Positions 44,346 through 56,330 of a stretch of DNA of 64,000 nucleotides are shown here, piece after piece. Every line of letters begins with the position of its first letter. Positions within the stretch are counted from its first letter, which is position 1. A program made the translations under genes and the position numbers. The DNA is from Corylus avellana (Eukaryota; Streptophyta; Magnoliopsida; Fagales; Betulaceae), in contig NC_081542.1 in assembly GCF_901000735.1 (NCBI RefSeq), positions 23,637,093-23,701,092 on the forward strand. The letters run 5' to 3'. The notes under the pieces are model-generated. The model did not search any database. It worked only from the letters and a program-made list of their open reading frames with translations, and had not been told where the DNA came from.

Positions 44346-47300
44346 ATGGCAGCCACGGGTTCCACTTCTTCTGATCATTTGGTCCTGACCATAGAGGAGG
44401 AGCTCGCCAAAGATCCCAAGATCAAACTCGTCCCAGAACGCTATGTCCGGGTTGATCAGGACCCTCCAGTTGTTGGAACCCTCTTCCCTGCAATCCCAAC
44501 CGTTGACATGAAAAAACTGGCGTCTGTGGAAACCAAAGACTTTGAAGTTGAGAAGTTGCAGACAATTTGCATGGAATGGGGGCTCTTTCAGGTCTCCTTG
44601 CTTCTCATTTTTATATAAACATTTAACGTAGAAGTTGTTTTATTTATATATATATTTATGTAATATGTTGTTCTTGTATAGTTGGTGAACCATGGAGTCA
44701 GCTCTTCACTGTTGGAGAAGCTGAATCATGAGATTGAGGAATTCTTCAAGCTTCCATTGGAAGAAAAGATGAAGTTCAAGGTAAGACCAGGAGATGTTGA
44801 AGGCTATGGAACCATCGTCCGATCTGATGATCAAAGACTTGATTGGGGTGATAGAGTGTATATGATAATAAATCCTATTCATAGAAGAAAGCCATATCTC
44901 TTCCCAGAGCTCCCTTCATCTTTCAGGTTCTCTATCTCTCATTTTTCTTTTCTTTTTTCAAAAACCCGGGTTTGATATCCTGGACACCGTATAAATTAAG
45001 TGTCTATTCCGCACACAGGTCGAATAAAGCTCAAGTTTGCATTCCCTTCATAAAGCATAAGTGCTTACTACTCGAGCCAACTCCGTAGAGAGGATTTTTT
45101 TTTTTTTTTTTTTTTTTTAAGGGATCGAACACCTATATAATCTATTCATTTTGGGATTTTATCCCTAAAATTAGATTAAGGGCATGTTTGGGTATGCGTT
45201 TGAGGTACCTAAAAGTGCGTTTAACACTCAAAAAGTTCGTTTAAAAACAAAAGTACATGTTTGGTAAAAAAAAATTGAAAGCGCTTTTAAGGGTCCAAAA
45301 AGCCTAAAAATGGTCAAAACGCACTTTTGGCAACTTCTTAAAAATGAAGCTTTTGCCAAAAAAGCGTTTTTTGACTTAAAAACTCTATTTTTCAAACACA
45401 ATTTCAAATAGGCTCTTAGACCAAAACCATCTATTTGGGGAACAACTAAATATCCGGAATACCATGCAAAGCGTCTCCTCTACACAAGTCGGGTACGTAA
45501 AGCTCGAGTTGGAGCTCGAGCAGAGTCAAACTTTAGATCCGATGCTTTACAAAGCACGAGAGCCGAGCAATTCACAGCTTGATCAACCCCCAACCTTTTG
45601 AATTTCTCTCATTTATTTATTTTCTTTTTGTTTTTGGGTTTCACTAGAGAAACGATGGAGTCTTACTTAAAGGAGTTGCAAAAGCTTGCAATGACACTAC
45701 TGGAGCATCTGGGAAAAGCCCTAATGATAGAAATGAAAGAGATGAAGGAGTTGTTTGAAGATGGAATGCAATCAACAAGGATTACATATTATCCTCCATG
45801 CCCACAACCAGAGCAAGTTATTGGTATCACGCCTCACTCCGACGCCACCGGCATCACCATCCTCCACCAAGTTAATGGAGTCGAAGGTCTTCAAATAAAG
45901 AAAGATGGCGTCTGGATTCCCGTCAACTTCCTCCCGGATGCCTTTGTTGTCAACGCCGGAGACGTTCTCGAGGTTTGATAGTTCTTCATTCCTTTCCTAA
46001 TCTTTCTCCTTTTCAAAAGTTAATAGAATTCTGATAATCAAATTCCGTTCACTAAGTTAACAATTCTGATAGCAAGAAACGCTAGAGATATTTAAGTCCG
46101 TGTCACATTAACGGAATCTGTTAAATTAGTAAACGTAATTTGACTATATGGACTAAATTGTTTTTTTAACATACCTCAGAGATCTATGAACTTTATAAAA
46201 CATATAAACCATAAGAACTAATTTTGCATATTTCTTAAAAATTAAAAATAATAATAATAATAATAATAAATAAATAAATAAAAAAAAAAACATGTGCTAA
46301 ATATAGAATCTGGTTAACTTTTTTGGAATCCCTAGTGCTATCATATTCAAACTTGTTTATCTTCATAAAATAATAAAATAAAAAATATGGTTGGTGACCA
46401 AGACCAACACATTATATGATAGAGCAGTCAAATCTTTGTCACATGGAGATGCTCCCTCGTTTGTGCACTAAGAGCGAGTCAAGGGCAACTGAGATCTTCC
46501 TGTGACATGATTGGAGTTCTGCTGATATTACTATTATTTTAACCTAATAATATACTAAAAGAAAGAGTCATGTTCTCTTTGTATTCTTCTAAAATTGATG
46601 TAGTTTTTCAAATTATTATTGGATCAAATTAAATTCTATCACAAATATAATTGTAATTTTAAAATTTATATCAATTTTGAAATGATACAAAAAAGACGTG
46701 AGAATGTCATTTAGCATTACTCTTTCAACCCAACTTTGTGTTATTTGGGAGCCTACTGATCATGTGAAGCGATGCCCAAAAACAATTAAAGATACACAAA
46801 TAGAATTTGTCCAATGAAAGGTGATCGATTGGAGCTTTAAACCCGTATACAAACACGGAGGGGTGTAAACCGCTTTATATGAGTAGATAATATCCGAATT
46901 TTACATTTACATTCGCACTTTGTGGCCGGAGAGTGAATTATAGTAACGAGTATATGTCACCCAAGTATCTACCTTAATTCATTAAATTTGATGTGACGAG
47001 ATCCCTAACCAAAAAATTCTTCCACCAAATATTATGGGAAGACCACACCACATCGAATTTGGTGGATAAAACATGAAAACTTAGGTAGTATATAGCTTTA
47101 ATATTTAGTAACTGTCTGCCCATCCAAGGCAAACAGAATCCACCCATAACTACACATGTACTGATAATTTTTGTAGTAACCGCCTATGACATCTGCTTTG
47201 CATTTTTTGCTCTTTTTTATACTTTTTTGGTTTTTTTTTTTTTTTTTCCTTAAACTATGGACTTCGACATATTTTTTATAGGTATGTTGTTTTTCAAAAG

Positions 47301-48018
47301 TTTTTTTGTGAGCTTTCTTAGATGGTCTTTTAGGGATTAAATCCCAAAATGGTGTTTTTTATAAGACAAAAGTATTATTATTATTATTATTATTATTAGG
47401 CGGAGGTGGATATTAGCTAGCTATATTCCGCTATCTCCCAACATTTTTGCAAATGACAGATATGGTATCCACCCGCCTGGGGTTAAGGGCTGAAAATCCA
47501 CTCGTAACCACTGTAGACAAGTAAATAGTAGATACAGGACAATTTTTAACTGTCCACCTGAACACCCCTACTCATACGACCTATCATGTCGTTAACACTA
47601 GAAATTAACGCTATCTAACAACAATTCCTTGTAGACAAAATTAGTGTTATATGACAACAATGTAATATATAAAAGCTTTTAAATTCACCAAAAAATGAAC
47701 CAAGAAACAATAAACAAGAACTAGTATCTCTTTAACATGTGCATATTTTTGCAGATTCTGAGCAATGGGCTCTATAACAGCGTTGAGCACAGGGTAACTG
47801 TAAACACGAAGAAAGAGAGGATCTCTGTTGCTTTGTTCTTCAACCCAAAATTTGAGGCAGAGGTTGGGCCAGCAACTTCTTTGTTAAACCCAAACAACCC
47901 TCCATTATTTAGAAGGGTTGGAATGGAGAAGTATGTAAAGGATTTCTTCTCCAGGAGGCTCAATGGAAAGACATATTTAGAGCATTTGAGGATCAAAGCT
48001 GAAGGCAACAGTGCTTAG
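44346..48018 (+). CDS. 2-oxoglutarate/Fe(II)-dependent dioxygenase, SRG1-like, 4 exons
   Basis: Exons: 44346-44591, 44682-44926, 45648-45972, 47755-48018; 1080 bp, 359 residues, the usual SRG1-group length. The N-terminal DIOX_N domain is marked by PERYVR, IPTVDM and [14 protein letters not shown]. The C-terminal catalytic core has [14 protein letters not shown], the iron ligands H227 and D229 in TPHSDAT, H284 in NSVEHRV, and the 2-oxoglutarate-binding R294/S296 (RISVALF). These soluble enzymes oxidise small molecules using O2 and 2-oxoglutarate. This clade includes codeine O-demethylase and other specialised-metabolism enzymes, but substrate cannot be read from sequence. An upstream in-frame GTG is not a plausible start; the ATG at 44346 fits the family. 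All catalytic residues are present and the frame is intact, so the gene is probably functional. Confidence 0.93.
45180..45415. repeat. MITE-like element in dioxygenase intron 2
   Basis: The left end GGGCATGTTTGGG and the right end CAAATAGGCTC are imperfect inverted repeats around an AT-rich interior rich in GCGTTTT/AAAACGC words. This resembles hAT-type MITEs seen in many plant genomes. The flanking bases TTAGATTAA and TTAGACCAA look like a decayed target-site duplication. Confidence 0.5.
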
Positions 48019-48575
48019 TTGATGGCAATTAGATTGTGCAGTACTGTGCTTCCCCAATACTGTATATCATAGGTGAAATAATTGAAAGATTTAACACAAA
48101 TCAAGTCAGTTTTGTAGCTTGACTTTACTGTATATTCAAATGTCTTTATAAACTAAGTTCAAAAACTCTCAATTTCACCCTCTCGAACTTCTGTTTTGAT
48201 GTAATTTACTTCCTCCATTAGAATTGAGTGTTAAATCCTAACAGGAACTATGAAACATACCAAAATACCCTCATTAGGTCATAAGGGAATAATTGGCATT
48301 AAATCAAGCTCCACGTGCTTAGTCCTAGCATGAAAAGTAAGACAATGACATTCTTCAACCCCTCTTGAGGGTCAATATGGAAAGCACCCCAAAACCAAGA
48401 AAGAAAAGAAAGGGAGAAAGAGGGTTACCTTGCCTCGACACTTACTACAGGACCATCTAAAAGAAAAGACAAAAATAAAAAATAAAAAAGTGAAGGATCG
48501 CTCTATTTGGTCGAAAGCTTTACCCATATTAGGCTTGACGGCCATCAATATTGTTATAATTTTAAAAGCTACATT
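48019..48575. other. Dioxygenase 3' flank
   Basis: Probable 3' UTR followed by non-coding sequence. No gene was recognised. Confidence 0.5.
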
Positions 48576-48954
48576 TGTAACATCCCTACTCCAAATAATA
48601 TGATATTGTTTGCTTTGGGTCAAGCTCACACAGTTTTATTATTGGGTTTACTTTCAAAAGGCCTCATAGCATTTAGAGAAAACATATTACATATAAACAA
48701 GAGAAAACATATTACATATAAACACATCATCTTTTCTACCCGTAAGTAATGTGGAATGTCACAATCACTCCATATTGGGACCCAGCGTCCTCGCTGGCGA
48801 TCTTCATGGGCTTGTGCACGCTCCCCTCATCTCAGGTTGGATTACACCCCGCTTTAAATGGTATGAGGCGTTTTGGGTAAACCCAATAATAAAATCGTTC
48901 AGACTTAGCCCAAAGTGAATAATATCATATCATTTAGAGCAGGGTGTCGCAACA
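48576..48954. repeat. Foldback (inverted-repeat) element with LTR-like arms
   Basis: The left arm (48576 to about 48680) starts TGTAACATCC. The right arm (about 48850 to 48954), read in reverse complement, starts TGTTGCGACACC. Both then share ATATGATATT, CTTTGGG, TTTTATTATTGGGTTTAC and GCCTCATA in the same order. The interior has GGGACCCAGCGTCCTCGCTGGC, a phrase I associate with plant LTR/TRIM-type repeats. The arms face each other, unlike a normal LTR element. No target-site duplication was seen. Confidence 0.65.
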
Positions 48955-49223
48955 TTAGTTTCAAGAGACACAACGAGGACACAAAGAAAACTTTTAGAAC
49001 TAATCTAGGCATAGGACTCTCGAACATATTTGCAAACATCATATGGGCCCTTGACTGAACCCAAAAACTAAGAGAAGCCCAGCCCAACCCATTTGCCACT
49101 TGCTTATGCATGCATACATATCTCTCTGTATCTCCAAGACTGAGAAAATAGGAAAAGAAACGCCGAGAAAGAACGAGAAAGCGAAGGAAAATCCCCGAGG
49201 AACGAGAAGAAAGGAAGAGGAAA
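48955..49223 (+). promoter_or_regulatory. eIF4E promoter and 5' leader
   Basis: GCCCA-type motifs (GAAGCCCAGCCCAACCCAT near 49074 and GGGCCC near 49046) resemble Site II elements of plant growth genes. A purine-rich leader (AAGAAACG...GAGAAAG type) runs to the ATG. No TATA box was placed. Confidence 0.45.
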
Positions 49224-52200
49224 ATGGTGGTGGAGGAGGCGCTAAAGTCAGCGACTACCGAGGAAGAGATCAACACCAACACGAACGCAAACCCTAACCC
49301 GAACCCTAGGGCTGGCGGAGCTGGAGAGGAGGACGAGGAGCCCGAGGAGGGAGAGATCGTAGGGGTAGACGAGGACTCGAAGCAAACGGCAACGGCTTTG
49401 GTGGACCAGCTCCACCCGCTCGAGCACTCGTGGACCTTCTGGTTCGACAACCCCTCTGCCAAGTCCAAGCAGGCCGCTTGGGGTAGCTCTCTGAGGCCGA
49501 TCTACACCTTTGCTACGGTCGAAGAGTTCTGGAGGTTAAATCTTTTCTGTTTTTGGCTATACTATACAATATGTGTGTGTATTGAGTTTTTGTTTCTGGT
49601 TGGTCTTTGTTTGGGTGCTGAGGAAGTGAAAGATTTGGATTTTGGAGGGGAAATGGAAAATTTGAGGGAAAATGGAAAGAGAAGTTGGCAAATTGTTGTT
49701 AAGAGAAATGAGGAAAAGAGAGTGTTGTCTGTTTAGAGTTAGGTTGATTTATCACTGTTTCTGTGCCAATGGGAATGAATTAGCTGAACATTTATGGATC
49801 TTGAATTCAAACTATGATCTGTTTGTGGTTGCTGAGAATCAGGAGGAATTGGAAAAGGGGGGGGGGGGGGGAGGTTGTTGAATTTTGTGTTTTTTATGTT
49901 TGTTTTAGTTTAAAGTTCTTGGGTGTGTCAAGTGGTAGAGACATTGTGCTTCGGTTTAAAAGAACTTTGTTTAAGTGAATTTGGTAGGTTTTTTGCAAAT
50001 AGTTGAATATTGCATTCAAAACCCTAATTTAACAAAATTTCTGGTTTCATATGAATCATGTAGTTGAATTTTCTTTTTTTTCCTTTTTTTTTTTTCTTTT
50101 TTTTATGGAGTATTACATGAATCTGTAGAGTATTCTGTATATTTGTGCAGATACTGGTTTTTTATTCAGTTAAATGTTGGTTTCATACTTTTTTGTTGAG
50201 ATTGATCACCGTATGGTATCATATTCATGTCTATATGTGGTTCTTGTTATTTATGTGCCATACTTTATAGTTGACTGAATACACTTTTGGTCCCTGAAAT
50301 TCAGAAATTTTAATTTCTCCCCCTCTAACCCCTTTCTCCCAACTATATGTACATCCATCTACTTGCACGTCATGTGATTTTAAGAGAAGCAAAACTTTGT
50401 GAACTGCACCTACCTCTATTATTTTTGAGTCAGTAGACTTTCTTCATTTGTTTGCTAGGGCTGAAATCCATAATTATACTCTTAACCGTGGGATTTTTTT
50501 CCTTAATCCTTGCGGTGCAGGGTGGAACTCTTTCAAGTTTATAGATACATCAATTGTCATGGACCACTAAAACATCAACTATATAGACTTATTTTAAAAA
50601 ATTATCAAATATTGAGACAACGCCTTTTTGCTTTTTTAATTTTGGGGATCCCGGTGGGAGGGGGGTTTGAATCAAGTATTCTTTCTTTTTCTTTTTTTTG
50701 ATGAATATTTAGTAACCTTTCTTTTTTTTGATGGATGATTTATATAAATCATCCATCTTATAAGGTTTTTATAAGTAATAACCTTATTAAGTGTAAACAC
50801 AGTCAAATTTAACAAATTTTAAGTGCATGTGTGTGAAACTCCTTTTTCTTTAATAATTGCCCTGTAATTGTTCATTTAGGTGAGGAGGGACTTTGCTTCT
50901 GACTCCTTGAAGAAACCAAATTTGCATTACATAGATGAGAACCAGCCTATTCAAATGTTTGTTTGTTGGAATCTTCCTATTGCCAGAATCTCTTGGGAGC
51001 TTGCTCTTACTGCTGCTTCTTCTAGCCTCACCTTCACCATCACTGCCTTCTCGCATCATAACCTATTTTCCTTATCTCATGCAATAGAGGGAACAAGACT
51101 GAAAAGCCCAAACTGAGCTCAACAATTTAATACTTACCGATACAGAGGCTGTCCTGCCTGTACCTCTGTGAGACAGAGAGGGGATGTTAGTGTTTCTTTC
51201 CCTTGAAATTTGACAGTATTTTATGTACTTCGTTGTGGGAGTAGTTGGCTTCATTTCTATACCTCTCTGCTAAACATTAGCTATTTGTCTTAACCTGTTT
51301 GATCTAGTACTTTTTCTTTCCCTAAAATAAATTCTCTTCTATCTAGTACTTAAAATTCGTTAACAATTCCCATACTCTCTGTCGAAACAAATATAGGTAC
51401 CAATTGAATGATGGGAACCCCCTTCCCCCTTTTCTCTTTGGTTTTGGCCAGAGAACCCTATTTCTCTGCACATGTATAAAATGAAAATGGGGCCTGAAGA
51501 CATGGGAGAATATCATAGCATCTCATTGCATTTAAATTTTTTGGCATAGTTTGTATGATTATGATCTCGAATCTCTGCTTCCGTAACTGCTGATTTGCCT
51601 TCTTGAACTATCAATGCCTCTGGTCTCTCTATCAATCTCCTCAAAATAACTGACAAATTTGCCTGGGCAATTTATTCCTTGCACAGTGTTTACAATAATA
51701 TTCATCATCCAAGCAAGTTGGGTCACGGAGCAGACATCTATTGTTTTAAACATAAAATAGAGCCAAAATGGGAGGACCCTGTTTGTGCCAATGGAGGGAA
51801 GTGGACTATAACCTTTTTTAATAGAGGGAAATCTGACACTTTTTGGTTGTATACGGTATGTTTCAGACAATCTTTGTAAGTTAACACTGAATCAAAAATT
51901 CTTTGTGGCATCTAATTTTCTGAGTGTGCTGATACTAGTTGCTGGCAATGATTGGAGAGCAATTTGATCATGGGGATGAAATTTGTGGAGCAGTTGTCAA
52001 TGTCAGAGCTAGGCAGGAAAAAATAAGCGTGTGGACCAAGAATGCTACAAATGAAGCTGCACAGGTAACTTTTTTTGAAGCAGATAAACCCACCAGCCTT
52101 CATCATACTGCCTTTATTATTTGTCCCCATTTTTATTTTATTTTTTTGACCCACAAGAAAACTTTTCATACTTTGTCTCCCACGTATGGATACTATATCA

Positions 52201-52929
52201 CTGAAGCACATTAATTTTTGCTTTTGTTTATATGAGCACAACATGGATCCTTGGTTTGTATTTTACTGTGGCTATTCCTTTATTGCTCCCCTTTAATGCC
52301 CCACTTAGATTGCAAGAAGGTAGAGGAAAAGAAGGGAAATTTTATATGTGCACGTTGGAATGGTTATCGTATGACTCAAAATACTTGATACTAAGTGGAG
52401 CAATTGGGTGAGCCCATATGATCACTTGGATTAATCTATTGGACACATTTTATCTTTTCCCATTGTTCACTTTTTTATTCATGGGTTCTATATGAAATAA
52501 TCCTTTGATTCTCGAAGATTCAAGTGAGAGGAATAAGAATTGATTTAGCTTCCTTAGATCAATTTAAGAAATTTTCATGGATTTCACCTGTAAACAAGGC
52601 CTGGTTGAATTGCTGTTATTGGTCATTTTTAGCGACTGTTTTTATTCTGATTGTAAAAAGGCCTGCATAGCATCTCATGCCAATTTTTTTTTTGGCTGCA
52701 GATGAGCATTGGGAAACAGTGGAAGGAGTTTCTCGACTACAATGAGACGATAGGATTTATATTCCATGTAAGGATACTTTTTGGAGAATGTACTTAATTT
52801 GTTTTCCTTTATTGGCTCTCACCTCATTTATCATAGGTTATGGGTTTTGTAAGTAATTTTCTGGTCTTCCTCCTTCAGGATGATGCAAAGAAACTTGACA
52901 AAGCTGCCAAGAATCGGTACACAGTATGA
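49224..52929 (+). CDS. eIF4E: Eukaryotic translation initiation factor 4E, 5 exons
   Basis: Exons: 49224-49534, 51687-51855, 51939-52064, 52702-52767, 52879-52929; 723 bp, 240 residues, all junctions in phase. It binds the mRNA 5' cap and recruits eIF4G to start translation in the cytoplasm. The N-terminal 60 residues are acidic and low-complexity, as in plant eIF4E; exon 1 contains [14 protein letters not shown] and TFATVEEFW. Cap-stacking tryptophans are W86 (AAWGSS) and W132 (PKWEDP); W192 (SVWTKN) also fits the cap pocket. The C-terminus has [20 protein letters not shown] and ends NRYTV. The CANGGKW and [12 protein letters not shown] blocks mark eIF4E proper rather than eIF(iso)4E. Known family fact: variants of plant eIF4E can give recessive resistance to potyviruses. 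Intron 1 (2.15 kb) holds a 14-G run at about 49859 and nothing coding. Confidence 0.96.
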
Positions 52930-55800
52930 TTGATGTGTATGCCAAGAGGATGCAAGATGTTTTCTGGTTGCTGCCTCATCCTAGATACCATTCTAGGGCT
53001 TGGTCTGATGAGTTGTCCCTGCTTTGGACTATTTTCCATTTTGTGAAAGAAATTTACAATGATAAGCTGAATTAGACTTCCTTAATTTTGGTCTTGGATA
53101 TGCATTTTTCGTTCCTTATCTCAAAAATCCAAATGGTAAAGGGTTGCATATAAATACAAATAATGGTACTCACCATACTCTTACAAGTTCCTCACAATTA
53201 AGTTGAGCATTACTTTAGGATCATGTTTTATGCTCACATTTTTGTTTAACAAAGGTTGATCTAAAGGCTGATTAGCAGGGTCATAGCAGCAAAGTGTGTT
53301 GATGTGGGATAGAAATGTAATTTCCAGTTTTTTTTTTTTTTTTTTTTTTTCTTCGTGCGGTCATTAATCGTTTTAGATTAATGTGCTACACATTTTTACT
53401 TCTCCACATCCAATTTCTCACACTCATATGTAACTTTTAAAACTACCATTGAATTAAAATCCAATAAATATTTATCACAAATCTAATAAATTTTTGCTCT
53501 CGAATAGATATGGAGCTCATTTCGTGGTTTTTCAAAACTATATGTCCTCCATATGTCATGGCCACCAACGAGCCTCCCCAGCGTCTCCTATGGCTACTCT
53601 ATATGACGTCAATTTCCTCCGCCCCCTCCATCCAACCATCACGGGCTGGGATGTGGCCTTCACACGCTGGCACATGGTTTTTACACACCACCCAATAGTC
53701 GTGCTCTACTTGTGCCTCGTCATCCCCACGAAGATATTTTAATTGTATGTTGGAGAGTCAATTACCAATATCTATTAGGTTGATGCAAGCCACTTTGGTG
53801 ATGCAATAACATTTGTCACAATCATTAGTGGAGCTAGGATTTTGGTTGATAATATGGAAGATTAAAAAATAAAGCTGAAAATTTTACCATAAATATTAAA
53901 AAAACATAACAAATGAAATAAATAAACAACTCAAAAGAATTTAATTATCTTTTAAAACATAAAAATGCAACTTGCAATTTACATTTTCACACTTGATATT
54001 AATTTATTTAGTTGTTCTCAATGAGTTTTCGTATACTAATGACACCATAACTTCAAAATATGGTCTAAATCGCATTAATTTAAAATTCATAAAAATAAGT
54101 GACAACGACTAACAGTTTATAGGAGAAAGTATCAATTTTTTTTTTTTTTTTTTTATTTGAGTGGGCATCATTTACGCATTGGTTATTGGATGAATTAGTT
54201 TCTTAGATATTTATGTGGGGTATTCTTATTTCAAACTTATTATATAGAAGAAATTGATTGATTTTGTTGGTAGGATTTTCTCTTTACTGAAATATCGAGA
54301 TTGTGGTCCATGTGAAAGGTCACCTTATCTAGTTAGCTCCTAAATGGATGACAAACACACAACATAGCACATACTTTATTTATATTCCTTTCCTTCAATT
54401 TAAATGCTTATAAATGTTATTGACCATTTTTTTTCCAAAAAAATGTGAAAATACAATTTTGCCCTTATGAATAATTCAAATGAATTAGAAAAGATTCTTG
54501 TCCCTTCCTATTGAATTTGAATCATCTCCAGTTTATTTGTTTTATTTGAAGAGCAAAATTGTCCAAAAAAAAATGTAAAAATGACAATTTTGCCCTTATG
54601 AATAAAACCAATTGGATTCTATCCTGTTCAAATAAATTAGAGAATATCCTTGTCCCTTGGTATTGGGATGGAAGGAAACAAAGACCAAAGAAGACTATGG
54701 AGTTTGGAACTTAAAAGACCATCATAAACCATTCCTAATTAATCAATCAAATCCTCATAGCATAATAAATTGTTAGTTATTTCAAGGATTAGAAAATGAC
54801 AAAGGTGATATGCCTCCACCACTTGCTTGCTTGGAAACTTTTGAGAAACAAATTGGTCACCACGAATTGAGATCCTTAAAATTAGACTGTCTGAATTTTA
54901 CAGACATTCAAACAGTTTAAGAGAAAAAGATTGTAAGGCCCATTTGTTCCTGACAAGTAAGCTCGCCACCTTAAACTATCCAAAATAAGTAAACTATACA
55001 ACCTGCTCTCTTAAACTATCCAAATTCTAGTTTTACCATGCAAGAAACTGCATTGTCTTGGTCCTTTCAAAATCAATTAGGTCCACAAACCTTTTTAAGG
55101 TATGGATATAGGGGTTGTTTGCCAATGGGCCAAAAAAAAAAGCCCCATACTATTCGTCTTAAATTCAACTCTTACTATTCTTACTTTTTACTTCATGTTA
55201 ATCATCTTTTACTACTATTTAAATAAAAAAATCACTACAATACAAAAAAAAATTCACTTTTTCATACAAAACATTCTTATTTTTTTCTCACATCAATCAA
55301 AGCTTGATACAGTTCTAAGTCAGTCTCTTTTTCCAAGCCAATGGCAAACAGACCCTTCCATACAAAACATAATGTTTGACTGACATGACCAATCCTAGAG
55401 TCCAAATTCTCTCCCCAAATATCAATCAACCTCTCATTTTCAATTCTCAGTAAACTTCAATTTTCATTAAGTCTCTACTTCAGAAAAGGTTTGGACATAT
55501 GGCTTCCACCACAAGCGAGCTTTCCTGAAAGTAGACTTCAAAAGTACTTGCTTTTTGTCCTCCATTGACAACACAAGAGCCCTAAAAATTTCACATGATT
55601 TCTTATTTTTCTAATTTTTTTTTTTAAAAAAAAGGGAAAACACAAATACATTGGATTTGGATATGTGGCCGACCAGGCGACCACCTACAAAAAAATCTGG
55701 AGTGATCTTAGCCAGCCCTGATGGCACTGGTGGTGGCCAGCCACCCACCTATTTTAAGGACTTATTCCACAAACCAAATGAACCCATTATACGTATCATA
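52930..55800. other. eIF4E 3' flank and intergenic DNA
   Basis: Contains the eIF4E 3' UTR, then AT-rich DNA with T-runs at about 53330 and 54137. A short phrase TGTAAAAATGACAATTTTGCCC and a near-copy with GTGAAAATAC lie 120 bp apart (near 54445 and 54573). GGTGGCC-rich words appear from about 55660. No gene was recognised. Confidence 0.5.
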
Positions 55801-56230
55801 CTTTCATTTATTTTTAAGGGTTAAGTACCTTATTCTCCTTGTGGTTTAACTTCTTTATTTTTTGTCCCATAAGGTTTATTTTTTATCATAAGAGGTACCT
55901 CTGGTTTACCTAAAGACGGAGATGGCACATCCATCTAAATTTCGTTCAAAATTTCACGTAATGCCACGTCAGCACAAATAACGAATTGACATGTGTCCCT
56001 ATAATTAATTAAAAAAAATAAAAACATTAAAAAATTATATTTAATTAAATTTTTTAATATTCAAAAAAAATTAAAAAAAAAATTGGGGTTGGCCGTAGCC
56101 ACCCCCCTTGGCCATTTGCGGGGTGGTTGGCCACCCACTTTGGCCATGGGGGTGGCCTAGCCACCCTCATCTGGCCAATTTGGAGTGGCACGATCTATGG
56201 GGGTGGCCAAACCACCCCCAAGTGGCCAAA
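55801..56230. repeat. Dispersed repeat ending in a degenerate GGTGGCC array
   Basis: From about 55815 (GGGTTAAGTACCTTATTCTC) the DNA resembles a high-copy plant repeat with the phrase ATGCCACGTCAGCA. From 56088 to the gap, GGGTGGCC/GGCCACCC words alternate in both orientations about every 20-30 bp, so the DNA can fold on itself. The contig ends in this array, a likely reason for the break. Confidence 0.6.
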
Positions 56231-56330
56231 NNNNNNNNNNNNNNNNNNNNNNNNNNNNNNNNNNNNNNNNNNNNNNNNNNNNNNNNNNNNNNNNNNNNNN
56301 NNNNNNNNNNNNNNNNNNNNNNNNNNNNNN
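56231..56330. other. Assembly gap, 100 N
   Basis: A placeholder gap between the repeat array and a sequence that begins in the middle of a TPS1 exon. Confidence 1.

Noticed and set aside
49280..49315. Telomere-like AAACCCTAACCC sequence
   Set aside because: It is a short stretch within the eIF4E N-terminal coding region (Asn-Pro-rich), not an interstitial telomere array.
49918..49990. tRNA-derived SINE head in eIF4E intron 1 (GTGTCAAGTGGTAGAGAC)
   Set aside because: Box A resemblance is partial and no proper box B or A-tail follows at the right spacing.
53494..53742. An 82-codon open frame in the eIF4E 3' flank
   Set aside because: No recognisable domain, no nearby promoter or splice signals, and it is embedded in repeat-like intergenic DNA.
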